This document shows, piece after piece, positions 28,073 to 40,336 of a stretch of DNA of 64,000 bases; within the stretch, counting starts at the first letter, position 1, and the number at the start of each line of letters is the position of its first letter. The notes under the pieces are model-generated. The model saw only the letters and a list, made by a program, of their open reading frames with translations, ran no database searches and was not told the origin of the DNA. Origin of the DNA: Coprinus comatus (lineage: Eukaryota > Basidiomycota > Agaricomycetes > Agaricales > Agaricaceae); NCBI GenBank assembly GCA_034638255.1, contig JAWPGT010000003.1:310001-374000 (forward strand). Reading direction: 5' to 3'. The position numbers were made by a program, and so were the translations under genes.

Positions 28073-30133
28073 TTAGTTAGGTAATGCGTTCTTCTTCTGC
28101 CACTCTACAACAGTAGCCTCTGCTTCTTCCTTCAAAACAGCACAAGCAGCATAAACATCATCAACGGTAGTTCTTTCACTTCCAACCACAAATCTAACAC
28201 AAAATACACCATTCAAAACCGTTTGAGTGAGTGAGATGTCGCTTCTTGAAGTAAGTCGAGAATAGAAATCTTTGTTTATGGTATTCATTGTTTCGAGTGT
28301 TGGTTCCATAGATGTGATTTCGTTTCCGTTTGCTTTTGCGTTTGCGTTTCCATTACTAAGTGTCAAAGTGGGAGTCAAAGTCAAAGAAGTTGGGGAAATT
28401 CGAAAAACTGAAAGTGCTAAAGAAGGTGTGGTTATCAAAGATAACAATGTAACTTCTTTCGCAAGTTTTTCTTGAAAGACAGTATTCAATTGAATACATC
28501 TTTTGATGTACTTTTGGAATCCTTCAATTCCATATGTTCGGAAAACGAACCACATCTTTAAGGATCGGAATCGGCGACCTAGTCCTAGATGCCAATTTCG
28601 ATAATCGATAACTAAACCTGTATAAATATTATTGAAATGTGAGTATTATTATTTGAGTTGTAGATTTGTGATATTTTTTTTGTGTTTATTGACTTACCGG
28701 TGTCGCCTTCTTTAGAACGTAGAAAGGTGGTGTAATATCAAGTGCTTCTGTTAATAACGTTCTATCGCGAACCCAAAGTGTTGAACAATCAAAGTTAACA
28801 AGTCCCCACTGTTTTTTTTTTTTTTGTTCGACGTTTTGTTAGGTTTGTGTATGGAAAGAATAAATGAATAAATAAAATACAAGTATTTACCTTGTGGAAA
28901 TTAGTACAGAATGAAGTGGCCATTTCGTTGATTTCAGTATGATATAATTGTTCTCGATATTCTGGACATGAGAATGCTACTCCTGCCCATGCAGCATCTA
29001 CATGAATCCATAAAGAGGGGTATCCCTTTGCTAAAATGTTTACATACACTCAATAAGAGTATATTGTAAGAATGACCACACTTACAAATAATTTGTATTT
29101 CCTTCATGTTATCGAAAGCCCCTGAAGATGTTGTACCGAGGGTAGCCACTATCGCGGGAACAAAAATTGAATTTTTTTCAAATTTTACCAAAGAAGTTTT
29201 ACGTACCTAATATGAAAGGATGTTTGCCATGTTCGAGATCTTCGGTTAATGCGTTCTTCAATGTTTGACCACGTAAAGCGTATTTATCATTTGCTTCAAC
29301 TTCCAAAGCACGAACATTGATGCCTAAGATTTTTCCAGCTTTAAGACCGAGTGAATGAGTTTGGGTGGTGGTATAAATTATGAGATCTTCATGTTGGACT
29401 GTTGGATTTGTACGTAGATATCTAGAACGTGCAGCTACAATTGCTGTTAATGCTGAATCTGATGCAGTGGTCTATTATAAATTGAGAATTAGGGATGATA
29501 AAATAATGTAAACCGACAATACTTACTTGGATAACACCTCCGCCTTTACCAGAAGAGTTGAAAAAATCTTTGTGAAGGCCAAGTAAATCTGCTGCCCAGT
29601 CCATCATCAGTACCTCAAGTTCAGTACAAGCTGGACTGGATGCCCACTAAATTATAATAAGTCAAACGATCATGATATATCGCCAAGAAAGTTGATGCGT
29701 ACGTTGAATCCAGGATTACAGGCACTGCTGATGAGAAGATCTGCTAACATGCCAGGGAAAGTACACCCAGTAGGGAAGAAACCAAAGAACGAAGGATGTT
29801 GCCAGTGAGTTAAACCAGGGATGATTATTTTGGTATAATCATCTAATATTTGAGGCCAAGCTTCGCCTTCGGTTGGTGCCTTTGCTAAAGTTAAAGTGCG
29901 TCAAAATAACAGTATGCGTCGTGCAGAATGGATACTTACTAGGTACATGTTCCTTTAGATAACCGGGTTTTACGACGGATTTCACAGGCATAGATTGGAG
30001 TTTGTAGTAATAATCACATATGCGATCAATAGCACTGTAGCCTGCTTTGCGGAACCTTTTGGATGGAGAAAAAAATGAGTAAAAGAGGACAGAAAAAAGA
30101 GCAACTAGAAGTAACTGACTCTTCGATGTCCAT
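28073..30133 (-). CDS. Aromatic-L-amino-acid decarboxylase-like PLP enzyme, one frame break
   Basis: Nine exons (30133-30120, 30055-29940, 29884-29703, 29646-29527, 29471-29207, 29148-29086, 29030-28891, 28808-28698, 28617-28073) follow a group II decarboxylase end to end: [13 protein letters not shown] near 80-95, [14 protein letters not shown], and the PLP lysine Lys300 in N-F-H-K followed by W-G-L-V-N-F-D-C-S. All phases agree except exon 8, which is one base short (total 1556 nt; 1557 would give 518 residues). The break lies near 28716-28730, where a T run appears one base short. The residue aligned with the catalytic loop Tyr of animal AADC is Phe. The family decarboxylates Trp, Tyr or Dopa, or makes aldehydes when that Tyr is replaced. 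Divergent from the ketoreductase gene. Confidence 0.85.
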
Positions 30134-30249
30134 AGTGGTTGAATGGAACGATTCGCTTGAGAGATTTTCCGGGTGGGATCATCATTGGAAGATAGAAGGA
30201 TATGTGAAATATGTCAATACATGCAAATACCCCTAACTTTTTTCTGCCA
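30134..30249. promoter_or_regulatory. Bidirectional promoter, decarboxylase / KAR
   Basis: Only 116 nt separate the decarboxylase ATG (30133, minus) from the ketoreductase ATG (30250, plus), so both promoters must overlap. No TATA-like box is clear. Confidence 0.45.
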
Positions 30250-31569
30250 ATGAACCACCCTCAGCAGCTTGTTGCCCATGGTTTGTCTTTTGGTTTCCTC
30301 GCAAGAACACGTTGGAACTGACAAATACATACAGTGCTTGACTTACCGTATGTGGCTAACACGTTACTGGCCATTGGGTCGTTTGTGGTAATCAGGCTCC
30401 TGTATCGTGTACTGTCGGTCATTCTGCAGACGTTTGTGCTTCAGGGGAAAAAGGTACGCGTCTAATTAGTGGGAATCACATGCTTTTACTCATCCAACGC
30501 GTAGTTGTCGACATTTGGTGCGAAAAAGGGAGCCTGGGCTGTGGTGACTGGTTGTACGGATGGTATTGGGAGGGAATTCGCTCTTCAGCTTGCTAAAGCT
30601 GGGTTCAACGTCCTCCTCGTTGCTCGCAATGTCTCCCTCCTGGAGTCTACTGCTAGTGAAATTGGTATGTGTACCCTATATGGTATTATATATGTTCTAA
30701 TTGCATTGCAGAATCCAAGTACAAGGTCAAGACCCAAATCCACGTCATCGACTTTGCAAAGGCGGACGCCCAAAAATACCAAGAGCTCGCTAATGTGTTT
30801 AAACAGCTTGATATTGGTGTTCTTGGTGCGTACTACTGTGATGTGGGCGGACTGAACCAGGCTAACGTTTGGACAAGTCAACAATGTTGGGAAATCGCAC
30901 AGCATGCCCGCATACCTCGTTGATACCCCTCTGGATGAAATCAATGATATTCTGACTATCAATGTCAATGCTACCATCCAGGTCACTTATGCAGCACTCC
31001 CAGGTATGGTTGAAAGGTATGAGCGTTAGCCTCTGGTTAAGCGAAATCTGAAAATGACATCAATCAGGAAACGAGGCTTGATTCTGAATGTAGGGTCATT
31101 TGTGGGATCTGTGGCGTCGCCTATGCTTGCAACCTATTCTGGTACCAAGGCATTGTTGGCTACATTCACGGATGCACTAGCCGAGGAAGTGCGGAAGGAT
31201 AAGATTGTTGTTGAATATGTCAACACATATTTTGTGGTATGTTTTGTTGTATTGGAAAGCAGTGGGTATAGTGATTGATGTGTGTTGCCATAGGTGTCCA
31301 AGATGTCCAAGATACGCAAGGCGTCTGCCCTCATCCCAACTCCAAAAGGCTTTGTTGCCTCGGTGCTGGCCAAGATTGGGTTGCCGTGCGGTGCGGCTTA
31401 CGCAGGCAGACCCAACACATCGACGCCGTACTGGTCGCATTCGCTGCTGCACTGGCTCATCTCGTTTGTGGACCAGCCTGGGCTGTTTATCTCGTACACA
31501 CATGGTCTGCACAAGGACATCCGGCGACGGGCATTGCGCAAGGCAGCTCGGGAGGAGAAGAAGGATTAG
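30250..31569 (+). CDS. IFA38: Very-long-chain 3-ketoacyl-CoA reductase
   Basis: Seven exons (30250-30280, 30335-30453, 30505-30664, 30712-30825, 30878-31016, 31068-31236, 31294-31569) encode 335 residues. A hydrophobic N-terminal helix ([14 protein letters not shown]) precedes a short-chain dehydrogenase: cofactor motif [12 protein letters not shown], and the active site with Tyr211 and Lys215 in Y-S-G-T-K. The C-terminus is basic (R-E-E-K-K-D), near but not exactly a KKxx ER signal. Family role: reduction step of microsomal very-long-chain fatty acid elongation, in the ER membrane. The 31-nt first exon is supported by phase and by the V-A-H-V-L-D-L-P join. Confidence 0.9.
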
Positions 31570-31664
31570 ATTGTTTGTTGGTGTTTGTGCATGGAATGCG
31601 ACTGCAGCGTGTTAGTTAATAAATAATAAATAATGCACTCGTCCTCTGCCATTCACTAGCAATC

Positions 31665-34600
31665 ATGCGTCAGTCATCCCGCGCACCGTCGCCGACGCCA
31701 ACTGCTTTCTCTGGTATCTCTGCTTACAGGTCAGAGTCGTACAGACGCCCAAAGGATCCTCCACCCCTTCCTGTTGACTACCGTGCCATCTCAAACATAC
31801 ACTTCAACGAACTCAGTCGTTATCTTACTGATTACCTCGCAAAAGGTCTTTACTCCTTGTATCTTTACTCCATCTCAGAACCCTCACATCCCCACAGCAG
31901 TCCCGGGTTCACGCGCAACTGCACGCCAGAAGCTCACCCGTCTTACTATCCAACAATTCCATGAGCTTTCTACAGATGTATACGATGAGCTTATCCGTAG
32001 GCAGAAGGATACTGAAGGCGCGCCTTTCTCTGACAATCCTCTATCCCAGTGGCTGACTTTCCACCAGCCGTCCCCTTTCTCCCAGTGAAGGAAGAGTTCC
32101 ATCCAAAACGCAACCAGGCTCGTCAGAAACTCGCCACCCTCCCTGTTTCCCGCTTCGAGGATCTCTCGAGTGACGTTTACTTTGAGCTTGCAAGACGATA
32201 CCCTGAATTCAAGGAAGACGTGCGTAGCAACCCAGCCACCCATCGCTTGTATCCATCACAACTAACCTTATTCCATTCTAGCCGTCTGGTGGAAGACCGC
32301 CCTCTGCAGGTTCCAACTATGATGATTACCCTGCACCTGGTTTTCCCGCTTCAACCTCACCTCCTCGAACAATGAATTCGCGTATATCTGGTCGCACCTC
32401 CACCGAAAGGCCGGGAGATAGTGGTTACGGCGGAAGTGTATCGAGTCGCAGGCCGTCGGAAGACAGGAGACGCCCTAGCGAGGACCTTATGGCAAGAAGG
32501 AGCGAGGATGCATATCGAAGACAGCCTGACCCTTCCTTTGCGTCCAAGATGTCTGAAGATGGGTACGGATCGAATACTTCTCGTCGGAAGCCTTCGCAAG
32601 ATACAACAAGACGCTCGGAGGACCGTAACGAATATGGTCGACGTTCTGAAGAACAGAATCGCAGTGATTTTGGACGTCGTTCCGAGGACCGCGACCGTAA
32701 TGATTATGGTCGACGCCCCAGCGGGGCTACAAGCATGAGCGGCAACAGCGATAGTACAGCAACCGTTGGCGCAGCGCAGAGCGCTACAGCAATGAGTGGG
32801 ATGATCATACCCGCAAAGAGTACAATTGAAGAGGAGGATATCAAGATACCCTATGCCCAGGATAGAAGAGAAAGTGGCAGTACCACTATGGATGAGAGGA
32901 GTGCAGAGAATTTCAATGAGAGGAGTGGCGGGTATGTTGATGGAGACCACGATAGTGCGAGTGAGTATCCTCAGACCCCAGTGAGTCCTAATAATCCACC
33001 AGCTGGTCTGGGTGGGTTGGCCGCAAGACTCAGGAATGCAGAGGAAGAGGACGAAGATGGCAATATTTCTGGATCAGGTGCTAAGAGTGGGGAGGAGTAC
33101 TATGATAAATATGGGAGGGTCTCTGCCAATTCAGACCGACAAAGCGGATCACGATTAGCAGGTCGGATGAGTGTTTCTGAAGATCAGGAGAGAATGAAGC
33201 AGGACTATGAGTTCAAGATTGTGACCATGCAAACCCAGATTGCAAACCTACAAAGGGAGCTAACGGATTCAGCAGTTATAAATGAAAAGAGGAAGAAGGA
33301 AGATGAAGTTATATTTAATGCCAAAGAAGAACAAGTAAAGAATCTTCAATGGGTGAGTCTCTAAATCACATATTTAACTATAGGTCTCTTATTTCGAATA
33401 CAGCAACTGGAAGAGCAAACGAACACAATGCGGACATTGCAGAAAGAGCTGGAAGAGCATCGGGAACAACGACAACGCGAAAAAGAGCGAGAGGCTCGGA
33501 GACTGCAGGATGAATCCGATGAAATTCGTATTCTTCGCGCAAGGGTTGATGAGCTGGAAAGCGATAGAGAAAATCTTCAGATGCAGGAAAGTGCTTTTTC
33601 TCGCTTACTCCTTGGGGAAAGTAAATTGAAGTCTTTTCTTTATCAGACTGACGTAGGTGTTGTCGATCAACTGAGGTCTGACATGGAGGGCCTGTTAATG
33701 GAATTAGGCGATCTTTCAAGGCGTAATGACGAACTTATGACTGCGAAAGAAAACGATCTCAATGTCATTCGCGACCTTGATATGCAACTGAAGGAGTACA
33801 AACGTAAATATGAACAGGCCAAGACAGAGCTACGTAGTGTTAAAGGTATGCTACAAAGGATTATATCGTTAGCAGATACTGACAAAATGCATGTTCTCAC
33901 AGCCACTTCACAACTCTATCTGCAAGGTCCCAAACTTGATCGCATTGATGATCAGCTGCCAGTTTCTCCAGATGGTGGCATTCTTGACATTCATATCACT
34001 GCTTTTGTCTCGGCTATTGATAGTCTTTTGACTGCTGGACGAAGCAATGCTCCCACTCGTGTTCTGTCACCCATGAAATCTGTGGTCAACGCTGCGACCA
34101 ACATTATAGAAGATTTACGGGTGTTCGAAAGACGAATTTCCAGGGAACGTACAGACGTTGATATTGACACCCTCCGTGCTCTTCGAGAACGGGCTGATGC
34201 TACTTTAAGCAATCTAGTAGCTGCGTCAAAGACACATGCCACAAGTTCTGGGATGTCCCCTGTTAGTCTTTTAGACGCTGCTGCTAGTCATGTCTCTTCG
34301 ACAATCACAGAAATCGGAAGAACGGTGCGGATTCGGAAGGCAACGAGAGCAGAACAGGAGCAGTATCCTTATTCTACGCCTGTATCAACACCTTCATCAA
34401 GTTTCCAGCCCATGCGACCAATTGAAGAGTTCAGATCCGGACACAGTAGAAAGGGTAGTTCTGTGTCTGTATCGAGCCGGCCAGGTACAGGCGGAGGAAG
34501 GTACACTGACTCGCCTTCGAATGGAAACAGTAGTAGTCGAGCGGCTGCACGAAGACCAATATCTGATCAGTCTGGGTCGGAACAAACGAACTCTCCTCCG

Positions 34601-35023
34601 CCCATATTTGACCGTCAAGTGAATATGCAGGAAGTGGTGAGCGATGATTCGGGGCCTACAGAAGGACCAGAGGATGCTTGGGCAGAACTCAAGCCATACC
34701 TGGAAGCTCAGACCGAATCAATCGTCTATTCCATCCAATCTGTGCTTTCAAGTGTCCGAAATCCCACCCCATCAACATCTCTGCTACACGAAAACATAAC
34801 ACAAATAATTACCATTGTCTCAAGTATCGTGGCAGTGTGCAAAGATAATATTCCCTCAGTATCGGTACAACAAGGAAATGAATTGTTACAGGAGCTTAGT
34901 GATCATGCTACTAGACTTAGCGAAGCACAATCTGTGGCAGAGTTGACGAAGGAATCAAGACAGACAATGGCGAAATCAAGTTTCGCTATTGCAAATGCTA
35001 TGAAGGGATTGATGAAGCTATGA
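31665..35023 (+). CDS. SPA2: Spa2-like polarity scaffold with two SHD repeats
   Basis: Exons 31665-31845, 31898-32017, 32068-32219, 32282-33352 and 33404-35023 give 1047 residues. Two Spa2 homology (GIT-type) repeats sit near the N-terminus: A-R-Q-K-L-T-R-L-T-I-Q-Q-F-H-E-L-S-T-D-V-Y-D-E-L, and A-R-Q-K-L-A-T-L-P-V-S-R-F-E-D-L-S-S-D-V-Y. Next comes a Ser/Arg-rich region with repeated R-R-S-E-D units (about 170-270), then a long coiled coil (about 420-620) and a helical C-terminal domain. Family role: polarisome scaffold at hyphal tips, binding MAPK kinases and formin. Intron 2 (32018-32067, 50 nt) is GC-AG, forced by phase and by stops in the unspliced reading. Confidence 0.9.
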
Positions 35024-36344
35024 ACAAAAAAAAACGATATATTCGTACTCTCTTGAATAGTTTTTTTTTTCTCTTCTGTTTGTAATTGATACCTTATTCA
35101 CATTTTGTTTTCCGAGGGCTTGGCTTACCCATTACACTTTTTGTTTGGTAGTAATTCTCATCTAACTCACTCATTTTACTATTTCGTGAAACATACTTGT
35201 TGTATTCTTGATTACCTAGTATTCTCTTTCTCGTTCCATGTGTTTTTTCTTTCTTAATATCATGTTTTTGGATGGAGTCCAATCTTTTCCTTTTCTTTTT
35301 TGCAGTACCCATAGCATTATTTTGTTCGTTGCTTTCACTTTCTCTTATGCATTTTCTATAATTTACCAGCACATATTACAATTGTATGCTACTTCACTGC
35401 AATAGCGAGTCTATTTCGATTTTCAACGTTTATCTCCAACACGAAATATAGCGATGAATGATATTTATGATTGCGATAGGAAATTGATAAAAGGTTGACG
35501 GACCCTGGACGGACCTCAGGGGTATGCAATGTTACGTCACATGTCTGAAAATGTATATCACGTGCATGGCGAGCACGCCATAGCACGCCATCGACTGAGT
35601 TTGAAGTCGAGTACTTATATCGCTCTGGTTGCAATACTTCTCTGTTTTCAATGCTGCCATTCGTCGTATCCAACCCATAACCGCCAACTCCTTGCAATCG
35701 CTCCAATTTCCTTCCTAATATCTTGCTCATTCCTCCCTATCGGTCCTATCGGCCTACACCCCAATCTACAATTGGCTTTTCGGCTCCCTTCTGGTCAACC
35801 CCCGTACAAGAGATGGTTTGTTTCCTCAGAAGACTTCGATAACGATACACTGAACGACAACTCCAACTCCTCTCTTCAAGAACCCCGCTTGACCTTGTCG
35901 TTACCCACCGGCTCTTCCGATTTCGGGTCTCGTGTTGCATACATCATCCGACTTTTGACCATTACACTCCTTGTGATTCGTCCGGACCATGCTTGACCCC
36001 CAACAATCTGCCTGTCTATGCTGTAATCTCCGCCTGATGCGAAGCCCTCGGTGACCAATTGACTTCCCATTGTCATGAGGAATGCATTATTGGGGTCAGA
36101 ACAGGGTACCTAGGCCCGTCCTAACCTGTTTGTTAATCGAACTAGCCAATGAAGTGCTTGGGATAAAGTTACGGGAGCCTTGGCGCCCTCAATCTTTAGG
36201 TTATTTGGCCAGCTTTGTTGCTTCTCGTGTTGATTGCTGGATAGGCAAGCTTGTAGCTTTGTTCGTGTATTGTTAGAAATCTAATGCATCATTTTCCTAT
36301 AAAAACCCTGCCATTTTGTGTTACTCTCAGTTCAGTATCTTAAT
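35024..36344. other. Intergenic 1.3 kb
   Basis: 3' flank of SPA2, then a region with overlapping random-looking frames on both strands (about 110-155 codons, 35389-35996). A nested GGCGAGCACGCCATAGCACGCCA motif at 35568-35590 has weak dyad symmetry. No gene that I can support; the last 100 nt are the promoter of the EgtB-like gene. Confidence 0.45.
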
Positions 36345-38728
36345 ATGAGTTCCGCAAGCTCTTCATCTTATAGCTCTTCCCCTAGTTCTAGGGCGACTAC
36401 ACCTACCTCTGATACTTCTGAACCCACTTTCCATCCTTCCACGTATGTCTACGTCCCAAACGCGTCCCGAGAGGTTTTGATCGCTGTCTATGACAAGCAC
36501 GTCAAATCCAAAGGTCATGATGCGTTGGGAATCGTTTTGGCAAACGATGCTAGTGTACCCTCGCTTGATGCATCTTGGTCGGAGGCCAATCTATGCGTCG
36601 AAAGGGAACATTACACTTATCATGTTTCTTCATTTCCCCATGTGTCCACGATTTTGGCTAATGTAGGTTCTTCGGGAGTATGAATCTTGCACCATGCTAA
36701 CATTACTCTAGCCATCATCCACCTACACCCCTCCCACCCGGACTTCTCAAGCTCAACAACTTCTCAAGTTAAACCATGCATCGCTCAGGTCTATTATCTC
36801 TTTCCCTTTTGCAGAAGGTCAAGCCACTCTTCATATTGTTGAACGACCTGCCTTTGTCTTCCCCGCCCTTTCCCTTGAACCACCCTTCCAAGCTCCTAAT
36901 TCAATCACCACTCACAAGCAACAAGATATCCCATTGGGAAACATCCCTACTATCAAAGAATGGGAAACTTTATGGTCCGCTTGGGATCTTGTAACACTTC
37001 AAATGATCCCTTCGTCAATGTTGCATCAGAAACCTATCGACCTTCGACATAAGTGTCTTTTCTACATTGGCCATATCCCAACGTGAGTTCTTTTGTGCTT
37101 TTATAAGGTATCCCATATACTCATGTAAAAAAAAAAGGTTCCTTGATATGTTGTTGCATAAGTCTATTGGTGGTGGTGCTTCGGAACCTCAGTTCTTCTG
37201 GAATATCTTCGAAGTAAGACTTGTGTTTCCTCTCTGTTGTGAGACTTCTGAAAATTAATTTTAATTGTTTGGGAATAATAGCGAGGAATTGACCCTCACG
37301 TTGATGATCCGGATCATTGCCACGTAAATTATCCACTTCTCTCTCCCACAATAAAATAAAGATAATAACCAAGATTCATTCTCATATCTATTATAGAACC
37401 ATTCCGAAGTTCCCGAAAAAGATGAAGATTGGCCTACACTAGAATCTATAATGGGATTTCGTACAAATGTACGCCAACGTCTACGAAATCTTTATAAGGA
37501 ACTTGAATCCGGGAAACGTGTACTTACGAGAAATATTGCTCGAACACTCGTAATGACACTTGAACATGAAGCTTGGCACATCGAGGTACATAAATTTCTT
37601 TCTTTTATTTTTCTCCTCTAATATGTTGACGATTTTATATCAAATAGACACTTCTTTATATGCTCATACAAAGAGCAGGAACAGGAACTCGTATTCCTCC
37701 AGCATTTACAATTCCTCCTTGGAAAATCCTAGCTTCTCAATGGAACTCAAACCCCAAACCTCTAACCAAAACCGTTACTCTTGGTCCTACTACTATCACA
37801 TTAGGACATGACGATTCAGAAGCAATTGATAAACTTGCTGAATTTGCAGAAAATGTTCAAGGTCGTATTTTTGGTTGGGATAATGAAAGTCCTCCAAGAA
37901 CGGTTCATGTTAAACAATTTAAAGCGGATTGGAGACCTATTACGAATGGGGAATTTAAGGATTTCTTGGTTGGAGAAGGTAATGGGCATGTAAGTATGCC
38001 TAAGAGTTGGGTCGAAGAAGATGGTGAATTCAAGGTAAATATTGACTACACTCCCTTCCCCCCCTCCAAAAAAAAAACTTCATCTTTTGCTTACGCTTAT
38101 TTTTTTTTTTTTTTTTTTTTTTATACTCATAGGTTCAGACGATGTATGGACCTGTACCAATGGCCGTTGCTCTTACTTGGCCTGTACTCGCGTCTTATGA
38201 CGACTTGGCATATTATGCTAAATGTCAAGGTGGACGTTTACCCACTGAACCTGAACTCCGACTATTCCTTGACACATACGACGCTGGTTTCGAAGGTGGA
38301 GCGAATTCTGGTTTCAGGCATTGGCATCCTACACCGTAAGTGGAAATGTTAACGTAGCATAGCATTTGAAGATGGGACTGAATAAATTATTCTCCAGGGC
38401 AACCATGGGTTGTGAGAACGGTGGCAAAGGTTCAAATGGTGGTATCTGGGAATGGACGTCAACTTCATTTGACAGTCATGAAGGCCTGGCACCTACCGAC
38501 CTCTTCACTGGTTACTCCACCGACTTTTTCGATACCAAACATCAAGTAGTTGTAAGTCTTCCCATCATTATCTCTCCTATTTTACCAGGGTTACTCAAAT
38601 CAAAATCTCAGTTGGGCGCATCGTATGCAACAGTTCCTCGACTCGCAGGCCGTCGAACTGTTCGCAATTTCTATCAACACAATTATCCATATCCTTGGGT
38701 CGGCGCTCGGGTCGTATACGATGTATGA
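36345..38728 (+). CDS. Standalone EgtB-like (DinB + FGE-sulfatase) protein
   Basis: Nine exons (36345-36662, 36712-37082, 37138-37213, 37282-37323, 37397-37585, 37648-38034, 38133-38335, 38398-38551, 38612-38728) encode 618 residues. The DinB-type half carries the expected iron ligands: His227 in F-Y-I-G-H-I-P-T and the His326/His330 pair in E-H-E-A-W-H-I-E-T. The C-terminal FGE-sulfatase half has G-G-R-L-P-T-E-P-E, G-G-I-W-E-W-T-S and R-T-V-R-N-F-Y. This equals the C-terminal part of fungal Egt1, which oxidatively adds cysteine to hercynine in ergothioneine synthesis. The N-terminal methyltransferase of Egt1 is missing; instead there are about 190 residues of Ser-rich and unassigned sequence. 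Substrate is therefore uncertain. One intron ends after a long A run, another contains T23. Confidence 0.82.
38100..38122 (+). repeat. T23 tract inside an intron
   Basis: Polypyrimidine run in intron 6 of the EgtB-like gene, just before its acceptor at 38132. Prone to length errors but without effect on the frame. Confidence 0.9.
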
Positions 38729-38830
38729 TTATGATTATGGTATCATATGCACTACAGTATCCATCTACCTGTCTCTATATACCCATGACTTCGTTCTTAA
38801 TATGTACTTTTTTTCTTTGATATATGCGCT

Positions 38831-40022
38831 TTAGTCGGTATCAAGCATGATCCGCCATAACCCAAATAACACATTGGTTAGGAAACCTACAACAATACCC
38901 ATTTGCATTCGTCGCCTAGACAGACGATTTGAATTAATGATGATGATGACAGGTGAAAATGAGACAACAACATACGAGAAGACTACATTCTGTGTACTTT
39001 CAGTTTCACCCCCATCTTCCCAGAAAACAGCTGGCTTGACATTCTTCATGAAATAGAATGGTAGCATAGGGAAAAAGAAGCCCATCAAAGTTCCTTGTAG
39101 TACTGCCGAATGTGTGGATGAAGAGGACTGTGAAAGAACCGCACTTCCAGGGTTATCTATTGAATCTATCCATTGTTCTTCCAGAGCTCGGAAATGTTCA
39201 TCATCTAAGGATTCGTAATGAGTCTTTGATGCTTCATGAGGACAAAAAGTCAAGGGGAGGGGACATACATTCTTCCTCTGTTTCAAAGTCAGTATCCAAG
39301 TAATTCGTACTAGACTGACTATGAAACTGTCTCCTGAAATTGGCAATATCCGACTCCGAGAACCCAGCAACAGCAAGTCTATCAAACCCTCTCACAGGTC
39401 TTAACTGTGCTGACTACAACCAAATACAATCCGCGATTAGGGGGCCACACACGCATGAAGTTAACAATACACGAACCTGTTCTGATTCCTGTTCCCCTGG
39501 CTCCAACTTGGGACCAACAGAACAATGTATCCACGTAGTCGTCCCCCCTTTGCCTTTACTACCACCACCTATTGTAGTATTCTCATTATGACCAGACCCA
39601 TCATCCATATTCGCCCTTTGTTGTCTTTCTTCTAATGATACGAGCCATGCATGTAAGAACGTTCCATCCGTTAGAAGTCTTCCAGAATGTATAAGTCGTA
39701 GTCGCCTTTCTTTCAATTCCGGTCGAAGATCACTAATCTTTTAAAAGTATTGAGTTGTCACCCCACACATTTATTTATTTTCAGTGAGACGTAGATACAA
39801 TACCTTCCGTTTAACATCCCGAACATAATCTTGTTTATCAACAGTAACAGTAAGATCTGGTAGACCTTCTGTAAACCGTATTACTAGATCGCGTGAGGAT
39901 TCAACTATTGGTTCAGCTTGAGTTTGAGATGATGATGAGGTACTAGTGCTAGCATTAACATCCGTTGGTTCTATTGCGCGTTGTTTCCCTTTAACTTTCT
40001 CGCTAATTGGAAAGGGGTTCAT
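38831..40022 (-). CDS. DSC3: Dsc E3 ubiquitin ligase subunit 3
   Basis: Exons 40022-39804, 39737-39477, 39404-39269 and 39204-38831 encode 329 residues. The N-terminal half is the ubiquitin-like DUF2407 domain (R-F-T-E-G-L-P-D-L, I-S-D-L-R-P-E-L-K-E-R-R-L-R-L-I-H-S-G-R-L-L). The C-terminal DUF2407_C part has L-R-P-V-R-G-F-D-R-L and W-I-D-S-I-D. Two hydrophobic segments follow (about 245-265 and 300-320), typical of Dsc3. Family role: Golgi/ER Dsc ubiquitin ligase that quality-controls membrane proteins and, in fission yeast, activates SREBP. Confidence 0.88.
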
Positions 40023-40336
40023 GAGGGAGAGTCAAGGAAGTAAAGAGAGAGGTAATGTGTGAGCTTAGGGTTGGGATTCTGGAACATGCCACCAAGAGTT
40101 GTAATTACATAAACAGACTTTATAGCAGCTCTCTTTATTTAGCTTTTATAATCTGTAGCGCCGCTGAGTTGAAATATTCTTTCGTATATTTGTTGCAAGA
40201 CCGAACCAAATCGCCACTGGTAATATCCTCTCACTAGGACCCCCGAGTAAACTTTTTTTTTAAACATGAATCCCTCAATGCTTTTCTATTGATACACTCG
40301 AACTATACAACAACAAAAATTTTACAAATCCTTACT

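Noticed and set aside
28272..28475. Plus-strand hydrophobic frame near the decarboxylase end
   Set aside because: Antisense of a low-complexity stretch in the decarboxylase C-terminal exon.
30585..30986. Minus-strand frame of 133 codons
   Set aside because: Antisense shadow of the ketoreductase exons.
28073..31569. Idea of a biosynthetic cluster around the decarboxylase
   Set aside because: Neighbours are PEX1, the elongase ketoreductase and SPA2, all housekeeping or polarity genes; no methyltransferase, kinase or P450 is adjacent.
35389..35996. Overlapping frames on both strands between SPA2 and the EgtB-like gene
   Set aside because: No recognisable domain, poor start context and mutual overlap; no missing methyltransferase domain of Egt1 is found here.
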